A stretch of DNA of 64,000 nucleotides from Chloroflexaceae bacterium (GTDB taxonomy: Bacteria > Chloroflexota > Chloroflexia > Chloroflexales > Chloroflexaceae), in NCBI GenBank assembly GCA_025057155.1, contig JANWYD010000019.1, positions 42,644-106,643 on the forward strand. Reading direction: 5' to 3'. Under the pieces are notes generated by a model. The model worked only from the letters and a program-made list of their open reading frames with translations. It did no database searches and was not told where the DNA came from. Every line of letters starts with the position of its first letter. Positions within the stretch are counted from its first letter, which is position 1. The position numbers and the translations under genes were made by a program. This document shows positions 41,128 through 49,720 of this stretch, in pieces.

Positions 41128-42327
41128 TCATCCCTGAACGACGTCAATAATGGCCGCGATAACGTCCTCGAGATCATTCTCGGACATGAGGGGATAGAGC
41201 GGCAACGATACGCTCTGGTCGTAGATGGCCTCGGCCATGGGCAAATCGCCGCGTTGATAGTGGTAGTGGTGGGCGTAAAAGGGATGCATATGCACCGGGA
41301 TGAAATGAACGCTGGTGCCAATCTGGCGCGCGCGCAACGCATCTATGAAGGCGCCGCGTTCGATGCCGGTCACGGTTGGATCAACCTGGATCACGTACAG
41401 GTGATAGACGTGGTTCCGATCCTGGTGGCGGGCCAGAGTGCGGATGCCGGGCACACTGCTGAGCGCCGCGTCATAGATGGCGGCATAGTGCTGGCGGGTT
41501 GCAATGAACGCGTCGAGCCGGCGGAGTTGATGGATCCCAAGGGCGGCCTGGAGGTCGGTCATATTGTCTTTGTAGCCGGCGGCGACGACCTCGTAGTACC
41601 ACGATCCGGCGCTACTGTAGCGCTTCCAGGCGTCCCGGCTCATGCCGTGCAGGCTCAGCAGCCGCATGCGCTCGGCGAGGTCTATGTCGGCGGTGGTGAT
41701 CATCCCTCCTTCGCCGGTGGTCATATTCTTGGTCGCATAGAACGAGAAGACCGTGACCCGCCTGAGTTCGCCTGGCGCCAGGGTGTCGGCGCCAATCCGC
41801 TGGCCGTGATAGGTGCTGCCGATGGCGTGGGCGGCGTCTTCGACCACAGCCAGCCCGTGCTGGATTGCCACCTCGTAGATGGCCCGCAGATCACACGCCT
41901 GGCCGGCGAAATGTACTGGAACGATCGCTCTGGTGCGCGGTGTGATAGCTGCCCTGATCGCTTCGGGAGTCACGTTCCCGTCGGCGCCAACATCGACCAG
42001 AACCGGACGCGCGCCGAGATGCACCACGACATTGGCCGTCGCGCAGAAGGTGAGAGTCGGCACGATCACTTCGTCGCCTGGCCCAATGCCGAGCGCGGTG
42101 AGAGCGATGTGCAACCCGGCGGTGCATGAACTCACCGCGATGGCGTGAGCACTGCCGACATACGCCGCGAGATCGGCTTCAAAGCGTTTCACCTTAGGAC
42201 CGGTGGTGATCCAACCTGAACGCAGCGAGTCGACCACCTCCGCGATCTCGTCATCACCGATCTGGGGGAGCGCGAATGGCAGGAAACGCTCACGAACCGG
42301 CCGCGCTTTGCGTACCGAAACGCTCAT
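41128..42327 (-). CDS. DegT/DnrJ/EryC1/StrS family sugar aminotransferase
   Basis: The 399-residue protein has the family sequence: LPQIGDDEIAEVVDSLRSGW, TGPKVKRFE, AVSSCTAGLHIALTALGIGP, VVEDAAHAIGS (Asp164 binding the pyridine nitrogen), VFSFYATKNMTTGEGGMI with PLP-binding Lys200, and a C-terminal IGTSVHFIPVHMHPFYAH. It transfers an amino group to a keto-sugar nucleotide. Its stop lies in a two-gene unit immediately after the PIG-L deacetylase gene (1-bp gap), so the operon probably handles an amino sugar. Length is normal. ATG 42327. Confidence 0.94.
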   Translation of the reverse strand: MSVSVRKARPVRERFLPFALPQIGDDEIAEVVDSLRSGWITTGPKVKRFEADLAAYVGSAHAIAVSSCTAGLHIALTALGIGPGDEVIVPTLTFCATANVVVHLGARPVLVDVGADGNVTPEAIRAAITPRTRAIVPVHFAGQACDLRAIYEVAIQHGLAVVEDAAHAIGSTYHGQRIGADTLAPGELRRVTVFSFYATKNMTTGEGGMITTADIDLAERMRLLSLHGMSRDAWKRYSSAGSWYYEVVAAGYKDNMTDLQAALGIHQLRRLDAFIATRQHYAAIYDAALSSVPGIRTLARHQDRNHVYHLYVIQVDPTVTGIERGAFIDALRARQIGTSVHFIPVHMHPFYAHHYHYQRGDLPMAEAIYDQSVSLPLYPLMSENDLEDVIAAIIDVVQG

Positions 42328-42328
42328 C

Positions 42329-43012
42329 TTAGTCCTCCTTCATCAGTTGACGGATCGTTACGAAGGCTTCTGCTGCGAGCATACCCACGCTTACCCCGCG
42401 CTGCTGCGCGTAAATCCGCGTTGCCTCAGGCGAGCGGGGGTGAGGAAAGGGTTTGACTTCGCTCTCGTGCGTTTCGGTATAGACCGCAACCGCTCGCAGT
42501 TTGGTTTCAAGCGTTGAACTGATATCAACGAAACAGGTCGGCTGAAACGCCGTCTCGGCGAATGGCGCGCCCCACTCTGTGGAGGACGCCACTTCGTAGC
42601 TGTAGGCCTGCTCAACGGGGCAGGCGCCAAAGGGACGGATGGCCACCATCGTCGCCGCGAAGATCGTCCGGTGATCCTGGTTGGCATCCCCCCGATGGTG
42701 CGTGTAGACGATCTGGGCCCCGGTATCGGTGATGGCCGCGGTTATGGGACGGATCAATTCGAGTAGCGGGAGTGCATCGAGACGCTGATCAGGTAGGCGC
42801 GCGAATCGCACATCCTCCACCCCCAGGACGGCGCAGGCGTTGAGCGCCGCCGTTTCTTGCAGACTAGTGACGGTATGGCGTGCGGTTACTCCATCGGTCA
42901 TGATCAGCACCGTCACGCGATCACCTCGGCGAACATGGCGAGCAATTGTCCCACCCACCCCGTAGGTCTCATCGTCCGGGTGAGCGGCGATGACAAGCAC
43001 ACGCTTCGACAT
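42329..43012 (-). CDS. PIG-L family deacetylase
   Basis: The 227-residue protein begins MSKRVLVIAAHPDDETYGVG, whose AHPDDE is the metal-binding and catalytic motif of PIG-L/MshB N-acetylglucosamine deacetylases. THHRGDANQDHRTIF supplies the third metal His. The likely role is removal of an acetyl group from an N-acetylated sugar in the exopolysaccharide or its lipid intermediate. ATG 43012 is chosen because it opens the motif; the upstream ATG/GTG at 43027 adds five residues. It is 1 bp from the aminotransferase gene. Confidence 0.92.
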   Translation of the reverse strand: MSKRVLVIAAHPDDETYGVGGTIARHVRRGDRVTVLIMTDGVTARHTVTSLQETAALNACAVLGVEDVRFARLPDQRLDALPLLELIRPITAAITDTGAQIVYTHHRGDANQDHRTIFAATMVAIRPFGACPVEQAYSYEVASSTEWGAPFAETAFQPTCFVDISSTLETKLRAVAVYTETHESEVKPFPHPRSPEATRIYAQQRGVSVGMLAAEAFVTIRQLMKED

Positions 43013-43032
43013 GCATTCCCCCCTCAACTAAC

Positions 43033-43770
43033 TTATGCCAGTGGACCGTACACAGGCGCTTCTACGGGCTGCCCGGCTGGCAGACTGGCGCCATCGAGAA
43101 TGGCGCGACTGGTTGGTCCACAGTTAAACAAGAGATCGACTGCGGACATTGCCGGTATGAAGTCCCCCCATAGTTGGGGGTAAACAGGGTGCTGAAAATC
43201 CTGATAGACCACCCTGATGCCGTGCTCGGCAAAGCGTTCCTCATCGAGGTAGGTTCGACCGGCCCGACCCGAAAGGTAGGCCGATGCGCCTACTGCCCGG
43301 CAGATCGCAAGATTGACGGTAGTTGGTCCGCGTTCATCGATTCCTAGTTTGGAGGCGCGGACAAATCGCCCACCGAGCCCAAACTGTTCGGCCAGGTAGG
43401 TAATAATGGCGATATTCAATTCAACCAGCGAGCGCCAGTCACGCCGGTACAGGTCAGCGAAGAACGAGGCGTGATCGTTGAAATACGGCGCACGTCCGTA
43501 GCTCTGGCGCATCAACGACCAGCAGCGCTGGCGCCAGTTCCGATCGTTGCAGATTTCCACCTCGTTAATCGTCTGATCCGACCGGCCGGTTTTGTAGACC
43601 GGTACAGTGAGCCAGGTTGGACCGTTCGCAGTCTTGATCCGGTTCCGGTTCTGGAAATCATCTTTGGCAAACTGACAGGTGTCGAGAAGTACGAACAGTT
43701 CGGCCTGTCGCAGTTTGTCAAAGAAGCCAAGCCAGGGAAGGTGTTCCGGTTGATGAATGGTGACGAACAC
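43033..43770 (-). CDS. WbqC-like family protein
   Basis: The ~245-residue protein has VTIHQPEHLPWLGFFDKLRQ at the start, FVLLDTCQFAKDDFQNRNRI, and WLTVPVYKTGR, all characteristic of the WbqC family found in O-antigen and exopolysaccharide clusters. Its biochemical activity is not settled; links to amino-sugar modification have been suggested from context. I chose the GTG at 43770, which has AGGAGG six bases upstream; GTG codons at 43788 and 43800 are further options, the last overlapping the previous gene. Confidence 0.88.
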   Translation of the reverse strand: MFVTIHQPEHLPWLGFFDKLRQAELFVLLDTCQFAKDDFQNRNRIKTANGPTWLTVPVYKTGRSDQTINEVEICNDRNWRQRCWSLMRQSYGRAPYFNDHASFFADLYRRDWRSLVELNIAIITYLAEQFGLGGRFVRASKLGIDERGPTTVNLAICRAVGASAYLSGRAGRTYLDEERFAEHGIRVVYQDFQHPVYPQLWGDFIPAMSAVDLLFNCGPTSRAILDGASLPAGQPVEAPVYGPLA

Positions 43771-43792
43771 GCTGTTCCTCCTGATCACGGCC

Positions 43793-44452
43793 TCATTCAC
43801 TTGTCAGCAGGTCTGCGGTGACGGGTCGCCGGGGCGGCGGCGCCCAGGAGTACACCAGGATGCAAAAGAGAACCTGGGCGATGATCTGCAGATCAAGGAG
43901 AAGCGACTGGCGCTCGATGTAGCGCAGATCCCACGCCAGCCGGGCGGGCAGGTGCCGCGCGATGTAATACTCTTGCAATGGCACCCCGGGCGGCGGCGGG
44001 TCGTGGTACGTAAAGTCGGGATACCAGCGAACATCCGACGGGGCGGCGAGACCGGGTCGCACGCTGAGCGTGCGTCGCTGCTCGGAGGTATAGTGGCGCT
44101 GGACAATCTCGTAGTCTTCGGGACGCGGCCCGATGATAGACATATCGCCTCGCAGCACGTTCCAGAGTTGCGGCAATTCATCAATTCGGAACCGGCGCAG
44201 CCATTTGCCGACGGGTGTAATCCGATCGTCATTCGCTTCCGTGACCCGCCGGTTCGGATGGTCGAGGCCCGTGCGCATGGTGCGCAGCTTGTACATCGTG
44301 AAGGGAACGCCATTGCGCCCCGCGCGACGCGCCCGGTAGAAGATCGGACCGGGTGAGCTCAGGCGGACCGCAATCGCCCCCGCCAGGATCAGGGGCCACG
44401 TCAGGGCCAGTCCAAGACCGGCGCACAGCACATCAAACAGGCGCTTGCCCAT
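43793..44452 (-). CDS. Short phosphoglycosyl transferase (WecA-unrelated, PglC/WcaJ C-domain type)
   Basis: The 219-residue protein consists of only the catalytic domain: KRLFDVLCAGLGLALTWPLI with the re-entrant membrane helix, SSPGPIFYRARRAGRNG, FTMYKLRTMR, RRFRIDELPQLWNVL, MSIIGPRPED and VRPGLAAPSDVRWY. A final membrane-proximal segment (LLLDLQIIAQVLFCILV) follows. It places the first sugar-1-phosphate of the repeat unit on undecaprenyl phosphate. ATG 44452 overlaps the end of the previous gene (44433) by 20 bp. The typical GLTGWAQV motif is altered to GLAAPSDV. Confidence 0.9.
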   Translation of the reverse strand: MGKRLFDVLCAGLGLALTWPLILAGAIAVRLSSPGPIFYRARRAGRNGVPFTMYKLRTMRTGLDHPNRRVTEANDDRITPVGKWLRRFRIDELPQLWNVLRGDMSIIGPRPEDYEIVQRHYTSEQRRTLSVRPGLAAPSDVRWYPDFTYHDPPPPGVPLQEYYIARHLPARLAWDLRYIERQSLLLDLQIIAQVLFCILVYSWAPPPRRPVTADLLTSE

Positions 44453-45377
44453 CGAACACCTCTCGCGATAGCATCGCCGGCGGTTGCTGACGCTGGGTTG
44501 GTTGCCGGCCCTCCAGGTAAAAGCGGAGCAGACCTTCGGCCTTGCGCAATGCCGGACGGTCCATCCCGGCACGCAGCATCCACCGAACCGCAGCGTGGCT
44601 CAGCGGGTTGAAGAGCGGCGCAGCCAGGGGATGAAAACAGACCCGCTGGCGCACCGGCCTGGCCCGATAGCCCATCAGGAACTTAAACTCGTCCACGCTC
44701 GGCGGCGCATCGAGTGAGTGTGTGCTGTAGAAGATGGCCCGCACCCCCGGACGCCCCCACAGTTCCACGCTCACGGTGAAGCAGAGCGCGTTATTCACAT
44801 ACTGATCCAGGTAATCGCGATGGCTCTGCGCCGTCAGGATCAGAAAGGTGTCATCCACGCGCGTCAGCAGGAGCGTCGCCGCCAGGTCTTCCCCGACGAA
44901 AGCGCCCCAGGCTTCGAAGCCGGGCAGGCCCCGGGCGGCCTGGCAAAGCCTTTCCCAGCCCGCCCGATCCATACTTGCCGCACGCCCCTGCCGGACAAGA
45001 GTGTCCTCCTGCAAACGCCATCCCTGCTCGGCAAGCTGATCAAGACTGATCGGAACAACCTTACTTTCACGCAATCCGCGCCGGATTTTGTTGCGTGTCC
45101 GTGGGCCTATCCGCTCGATAGTGTATGGCCCCTCGTCAAAGATGACGTGATAGCTCAGCAGACCGGTATGGAAGCCAGGCGGGGCCGAGTAGCGCAGACC
45201 CAGGGCGCCCGCCGTGCGCATCAGGCGGCGCAACTCGGCTTCAGGCGGCGCAAAGACGCGATGGAACGGGACGGGTTGGAAGACCCGCGCTCCCGCGTCG
45301 TACCACAGACTCCCGGCCCCCTCAATGATCCGGTGTCCGCGCCGGCGCAACCACTCGGCCAGATTCTCGTCATTCAT
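44433..45377 (-). CDS. GNAT/FemAB-like acyltransferase of the exopolysaccharide operon
   Basis: The 314-residue protein resembles the FemAB/GNAT fold proteins often found in exopolysaccharide loci: YTIERIGPRTRNKIRRGLRE in the first half, and a second half with WGAFVGEDLAATLLLTRVDD, LTAQSHRDYLDQYVNNALCF and STHSLDAPPSVDEFKFLMGY. Such proteins may attach an acyl or aminoacyl group to a sugar or lipid carrier. ATG 45377 overlaps the stop of the upstream GT4 gene (ATGA), implying coupling, and has AAGGGGAA upstream. The exact substrate is unknown. Confidence 0.72.
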   Translation of the reverse strand: MNDENLAEWLRRRGHRIIEGAGSLWYDAGARVFQPVPFHRVFAPPEAELRRLMRTAGALGLRYSAPPGFHTGLLSYHVIFDEGPYTIERIGPRTRNKIRRGLRESKVVPISLDQLAEQGWRLQEDTLVRQGRAASMDRAGWERLCQAARGLPGFEAWGAFVGEDLAATLLLTRVDDTFLILTAQSHRDYLDQYVNNALCFTVSVELWGRPGVRAIFYSTHSLDAPPSVDEFKFLMGYRARPVRQRVCFHPLAAPLFNPLSHAAVRWMLRAGMDRPALRKAEGLLRFYLEGRQPTQRQQPPAMLSREVFDGQAPV

Positions 45378-46573
45378 AGGTTCCCCTTCGCGAATGATCC
45401 TGAAACCTGCCGTCGCAAGTTTGGCGGAAGCAGCCTGACTTGCAGGTCAAGGGTCTCGGCGAGCATTCGGTCAAGACTGTATCGTTCCATTACCCGGCTT
45501 CGGGCCTGGGTGGCGCACTGAAGCGCCAGTTCCGGTTCATTGGCGAAGCGCGCGATCATAGTCGCGAGCACCTCAGGCGCGCGTGGAGGCGCCAGTAACC
45601 CGGTGACCTCGTGCTCGATCAGTTCGGCATTGGCGAGGATGCTGGTGGTCACAATCGGACGGGCGGCGGCCATAGCTTCAAGGATCGAAATGGACAGACC
45701 TTCCCAGAGGGAGGGGCTGACAAAGATGTCCAGGGCCTCCAGGATGGCGGGGATGTCACGTCGAAAGCCCAGGAAGCGGACCTGGTCGCGCAGGTCGAGC
45801 GCATCGCGGAGTTGCTCAAGCGCGTCCCGTTCGGGACCATCGCCTGCCAGAAGCAGCGTGAAGGGCCGTGGACCCAGAAGCGAGCGTAACGAGGCCATGG
45901 CCCGAATAAGGCTGGCATTATCCTTCTGGGCAGCCAGGCGCCCGGTATTGCCGATCACCAGGTGCGTCTCGGGAATGCCGAGTTCACGGCGCAGGCTGCC
46001 GCCCGACATTGCAGGTTTTGTCCCGGCAAACGGCGATGGGTCGATCCCATTACAGATTGTGACAAGTTTCGATTGGGGCGCGCAGTGAAAGCGGCGCGCA
46101 TTGATCGCGTCGGCGTGACTGACGCAGATAGTGCGGGTCGAAGCGAGCGTTGCTATGTATTCAAGCGGTGTAAAGAACAGACGCTCGGAGAGTGAGGAGA
46201 ACTCATTGACGGCCCATCCCGCCTGGTGGTGCAGAATCACCGGTACGCCGGCCATGCGAGCAATGATCCGGCCAAGAAAGCCGGGGGTTGCCGTGTACGT
46301 ATGCACGACGGCGTACCGTTCGCGGCGCAGCAGAGCGAAGAGTTGCGCCGCGGCCCGAATCTGGGGGCCGGGAGCGATGTCGCGCGGAATCAGGATCGAG
46401 GTGATGACCCGTAGACGTGGAATACGCTGCAACTCAGCAACAACGACCGGATCGGTTGCCAGGACATCCACGTCCCAACCCTGGTCCAGCAGGTAACGGC
46501 ACCAGCGGATTAACAGGTAGTCGCCGCCGCCATAACTCGAGTTCCCGGCGATCTGGAGCGCTCGCATGCGCAT
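45374..46573 (-). CDS. GT4 family glycosyltransferase
   Basis: The 399-residue protein has the two-domain GT-B fold. The N-terminal half contains YGGGDYLLIRWCRYLLDQGW and VVHTYTATPGFLGRIIARMA; the C-terminal half contains TICNGIDPSPF, IGNTGRLAAQKDNASLIRAM, LLLAGDGPERDALEQL and the donor-binding FVSPSLWEGLSISILEAMA (the E-x7-E motif). It adds a sugar to the growing repeat unit at the cytoplasmic face. ATG 46573 (or 46567). It is coupled to the downstream FemAB-like gene. Confidence 0.93.
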   Translation of the reverse strand: MRMRALQIAGNSSYGGGDYLLIRWCRYLLDQGWDVDVLATDPVVVAELQRIPRLRVITSILIPRDIAPGPQIRAAAQLFALLRRERYAVVHTYTATPGFLGRIIARMAGVPVILHHQAGWAVNEFSSLSERLFFTPLEYIATLASTRTICVSHADAINARRFHCAPQSKLVTICNGIDPSPFAGTKPAMSGGSLRRELGIPETHLVIGNTGRLAAQKDNASLIRAMASLRSLLGPRPFTLLLAGDGPERDALEQLRDALDLRDQVRFLGFRRDIPAILEALDIFVSPSLWEGLSISILEAMAAARPIVTTSILANAELIEHEVTGLLAPPRAPEVLATMIARFANEPELALQCATQARSRVMERYSLDRMLAETLDLQVRLLPPNLRRQVSGSFAKGNL

Positions 46574-46606
46574 TCTCCATCTTTCTGAGTAATCGGTCCG
46601 GCTTCG

Positions 46607-47788
46607 TCAGGATGATGAACCGTAGCGCCTGGAAATGATTGGCGCGAAGATCATCTGCGACTCAGCTTCTGGCGTCCGGGGGCTTCGCGGCGCAACAATG
46701 ACGTCGGCGATCTTGCGCACGGTCGCGTGCAGCTCTGGATGGACCGCCAGATACGTCGGGTAGAGGTCATTGTCCCAGCGCCACATGTACCACCAGGCCC
46801 CGCTGATTTCCGGACGTCCATACACCAGGCTCGCGTAGTCCCACATTTCGTCGCTCGTGGGCATGCGGAGACTATCGCCCCGGTGCGCCATCGCTGGCAT
46901 GGTCCAGATCAGGTGCGATTCAGGGGCATAGCGTCGCAACGTGGCGATCTCACGCTCGATATGCGCGATCAGTTCATCGCGTTGGTAGCTCCCATCGCTG
47001 CGAAAGGGGTAGAACGCTGTCTGACAATAGTCGCAGACCTCCGGCGCGATAGTTTTTGCGCGGCTGGCCTCGGCCCAGAAGGCAAAGCCGTTGATCTCGG
47101 AGTAAATCGGCACGGGCGCTATCTCCTTAATCGCCCGGTAGAGGGCCTGCTGTTCGGCCGTGGTGTAGCCGCAGGTATCGCACTCGTTCCAGTAGGGTTC
47201 GTGCAATCCATAGACGGCCAGGGTTGCTGGATGCCTGGCGACGGTTTCGAGGAACCGCCGGGCGGTGGCGTCAATGGTCCAGACCCCCGTTCGGCGGTCC
47301 AGCGTCCAGCCCTCGGGCCAGAGCCAGGGGATCACCCGCATCTTCAACGCCCGGGCCGTGTCGAGGTACGTCACCCACGTTGCCGGGTCCGCGTCGTAAG
47401 CGAAATCGGTGAGAACCACGTCGAAGCCAAGGGCGCGCACCTGCGGCAGTTCGGCCAGCGGAACGTATTGAATGCCATAGAATGGCAACACCGGGCTGGA
47501 TTGGAGCGCGTGCGCCTCTTCGGTTGCCAGGCGAGTTGCTGGCAGTTGCGTTCCGGACACCTCTGCCACTGGTGCGGCGTGCGCCGCTGTCGTCGCCGTA
47601 GGCGGCGCCGATTCTGGGGTCGCTGTCGCCCCGATGTCTGAAGCCGCTGTTGCCGCCGGTGCTGGCGCCGCTGTGGGTTGAATATCCGAAGCCGATGGAT
47701 TTGATAGCTGCGAACGGGTACTGCAGGAACTGATCAGGGTCAGCATGATTAGACTAAGCAGGATGATCGGCCACCAATGAGTGCGCAT
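46607..47788 (-). CDS. Lipoprotein with glycoside-hydrolase-like barrel
   Basis: The 393-residue protein has a lipoprotein signal: MRTHWWPIILLSLIMLTLIS followed by SC with lipidated Cys22. After a Pro/Ala/Thr linker, residues ~95-370 resemble a TIM-barrel hydrolase: PFYGIQYVPLAELPQVRALG, VVLTDFAYDADPATWVTYLD, RVIPWLWPEGW, LAVYGLHEPYWNECDTC (possible acid/base Glu) and WWYMWRWDND. Its place in the operon suggests trimming of exported polysaccharide at the cell surface, but I cannot name the glycosidase family and catalysis is unproven. ATG 47788 was chosen to begin the signal peptide. Confidence 0.7.
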   Translation of the reverse strand: MRTHWWPIILLSLIMLTLISSCSTRSQLSNPSASDIQPTAAPAPAATAASDIGATATPESAPPTATTAAHAAPVAEVSGTQLPATRLATEEAHALQSSPVLPFYGIQYVPLAELPQVRALGFDVVLTDFAYDADPATWVTYLDTARALKMRVIPWLWPEGWTLDRRTGVWTIDATARRFLETVARHPATLAVYGLHEPYWNECDTCGYTTAEQQALYRAIKEIAPVPIYSEINGFAFWAEASRAKTIAPEVCDYCQTAFYPFRSDGSYQRDELIAHIEREIATLRRYAPESHLIWTMPAMAHRGDSLRMPTSDEMWDYASLVYGRPEISGAWWYMWRWDNDLYPTYLAVHPELHATVRKIADVIVAPRSPRTPEAESQMIFAPIISRRYGSSS

Positions 47789-47804
47789 ACAGGATCCTCG
47801 GACG

Positions 47805-49433
47805 CTACACTTCTGGCTCGACACCGTTACGCCGCTGCATTGTCATGTGCCACCGCCTGGTCAAACCGCCGATCGATTTGTTGAGGGCCAGTAGTTCCTC
47901 GACCCTCAACGCCAACATCATCCCGAGCAGACATACTCCACCCGCCACACCTGCCCCGGCGAGCGCCATAAGCTGCACCAGACCAGAGGTCACTCCCACG
48001 GAGGGCAACCAGCCCGCAATCAACCCGTAGCAGACGACCATCGTTCCTGCCATCATTCCCGAAGCCGCCAGCACTTTTCCCATCAGGATCGCTAACCCTG
48101 CAACCGGCTGTGGTCCAGCAATCCCCCCGAGAACCAGCGCTCCCACGCTACAGGCCAGGGCCTGCCCGATTGCATAGGCGACGGCCACGCCGGCAGCGCC
48201 GAATTGGTGCGCCAGGAGCGGCGCGGTGATCGCGACGCCAGCGAGTTGCGCGCCCGAGGCCAGCAGCACCAGTTGCGGGGCGCCAGAAGCAAACAGGTAA
48301 CTCCGCGCCACCAGTAAATAGCCATACAGCGGTATCGTTGCCGCATAGATCCCCAGGACCAGGGCCGCCTCAACATTGATTGGGCCGCCTTCGCGCTCGA
48401 AGATGAACTGAATCAGAGGAAGCTTCAACGCCCAGACCGCCAGACCAACCGGCATTCCCAGCACAACCACGAGTCGCACTGCGGCCATCAGGGTCGCCTG
48501 CGCTTCACGCTGGCGCCCTGAGCTTCTTCCGGCCAGGCTGGTAGCCAGCGCTGAGAGTGACACCACCTCGACACCGGTAAAGAGCGTGTTCCCGATGACT
48601 GAGGCCAGACGATGGCCGTAGCTCAGCGCCGTGATACTCCCAGCAGGCAGGAATGAACCAACTATCCGCTCGACAATCAACACACTCTGGCTGACCAGGT
48701 TGTCAAGCAAGGGGACCGTCAGCATGCGTTCGACCCTGACGGAGCGCAACAGGTCAAGATCGATCATCATCCGGTAGTTCCCTCCCAGGCGCAGCCCGAT
48801 GACCCCTCCAAGCACGCATGCCTGTACGAAAGCCGCCAGGGCAAAGCCCACGGCCACAACTTCGATCTGGTACGACCCTGTCGCGAAGAGGCTGATCACG
48901 ACAACGCCAATCACAGTGCTCCCACGGATCAGTTCGATTGTCGCAGGCGCGGCAAACAGGTTATTCGCGTTAAGGAAGGCCCGCATCACACCTATCGGTA
49001 CGACGAACACCAGCCCGGTGAGCATCACCGCCGCCATACGCGCGGCAAGGGCGCCATTGTCAGGGCCAAGCCCGGGCGCCAGCATCTTCGTCAATACGGG
49101 ACTGCCCAGAACCATACCGGTTGCAAGGAGCAGCGCGCCTATGCTGCCCAGGGTAAGTACACTGTTGAAGACGGCCCACATCTGCGCCGGCCCGCCTCTG
49201 GTATGCACGCCAATGAAGATGGGTACAAGCCCTGACTGGCATGCCGGATAGATCAGCGACTCGGCGAGGATCAGCAGGGTATAGGCGACGAAGAAGGCGT
49301 CAGTCGCCCCCGTCAGCCCAAATCTGGCGATGATAACAATATCCACTACCAGCTTGACCAGCACGCCGAGTCCCATCAGCAACCCGGTGCGACTCGAGGC
49401 CAGGGCCAGTCCTGGTCCGCTTTGTTCCTTCAC
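47805..49433 (-). CDS. MurJ/MviN- or Wzx-like lipid-linked oligosaccharide flippase
   Basis: The 542-residue protein has about 13-14 membrane segments and the MOP-superfamily arrangement: VDIVIIARFGLTGATDAFFV at helix 1, VVPIGVMRAFLNANNLFAAP, LLDNLVSQSVLIVERIVGSF and SITALSYGHRLASVIGNTLF, typical of MviN/MurJ. In an exopolysaccharide operon with a polymerase and phosphoglycosyl transferase, it more probably flips the lipid-linked repeat unit than lipid II. The GTG at 49433 is chosen because GAGGAG lies six bases upstream; the ORF's 113-codon extension lies in palindromic DNA. Confidence 0.9.
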   Translation of the reverse strand: MKEQSGPGLALASSRTGLLMGLGVLVKLVVDIVIIARFGLTGATDAFFVAYTLLILAESLIYPACQSGLVPIFIGVHTRGGPAQMWAVFNSVLTLGSIGALLLATGMVLGSPVLTKMLAPGLGPDNGALAARMAAVMLTGLVFVVPIGVMRAFLNANNLFAAPATIELIRGSTVIGVVVISLFATGSYQIEVVAVGFALAAFVQACVLGGVIGLRLGGNYRMMIDLDLLRSVRVERMLTVPLLDNLVSQSVLIVERIVGSFLPAGSITALSYGHRLASVIGNTLFTGVEVVSLSALATSLAGRSSGRQREAQATLMAAVRLVVVLGMPVGLAVWALKLPLIQFIFEREGGPINVEAALVLGIYAATIPLYGYLLVARSYLFASGAPQLVLLASGAQLAGVAITAPLLAHQFGAAGVAVAYAIGQALACSVGALVLGGIAGPQPVAGLAILMGKVLAASGMMAGTMVVCYGLIAGWLPSVGVTSGLVQLMALAGAGVAGGVCLLGMMLALRVEELLALNKSIGGLTRRWHMTMQRRNGVEPEV

Positions 49434-49497
49434 ACCGAACTCCTCGCACCTCGCATTGGGGCGTCTCTGTGTTATACGTTTCCTCTCCCTAGCACCA

Positions 49498-49686
49498 CAA
49501 CGAGACTTCTTATCGTAGGGGAGGCTCGGAGGGGCTGCGCCCCTCCGAGAGCCCGTTCGGGTGCGGCGCGGCTTCGCCGCACCCGAACGGGGAGTCCTGC
49601 GGGAACCGAGGGCCCCCCTACCCCCGCCGAGACGAAGTCTCGTTGTCGTATCAGGGGCTTTCGGAGGGGCGAAGCCCCTCCGAAAG
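49498..49686. repeat. Cluster of nested perfect hairpins in the exopolysaccharide operon
   Basis: Three perfect hairpins lie in 190 bp: an 11-bp stem (49525-49535/49539-49549), a 17-bp stem CCCGTTCGGGTGCGGCG (49552-49568/49575-49591) and a 13-bp stem CTTTCGGAGGGGC (49658-49670/49674-49686). A further 12-bp pair, CAACGAGACTTC (49498-49509) and GAAGTCTCGTTG (49634-49645), encloses the first two. The block lies between the polymerase gene and the flippase gene and has no gene. Confidence 0.85.
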
Positions 49687-49720
49687 ATAGAAAACGCTTT
49701 ACTCGGGGGGCCTCGGACCC

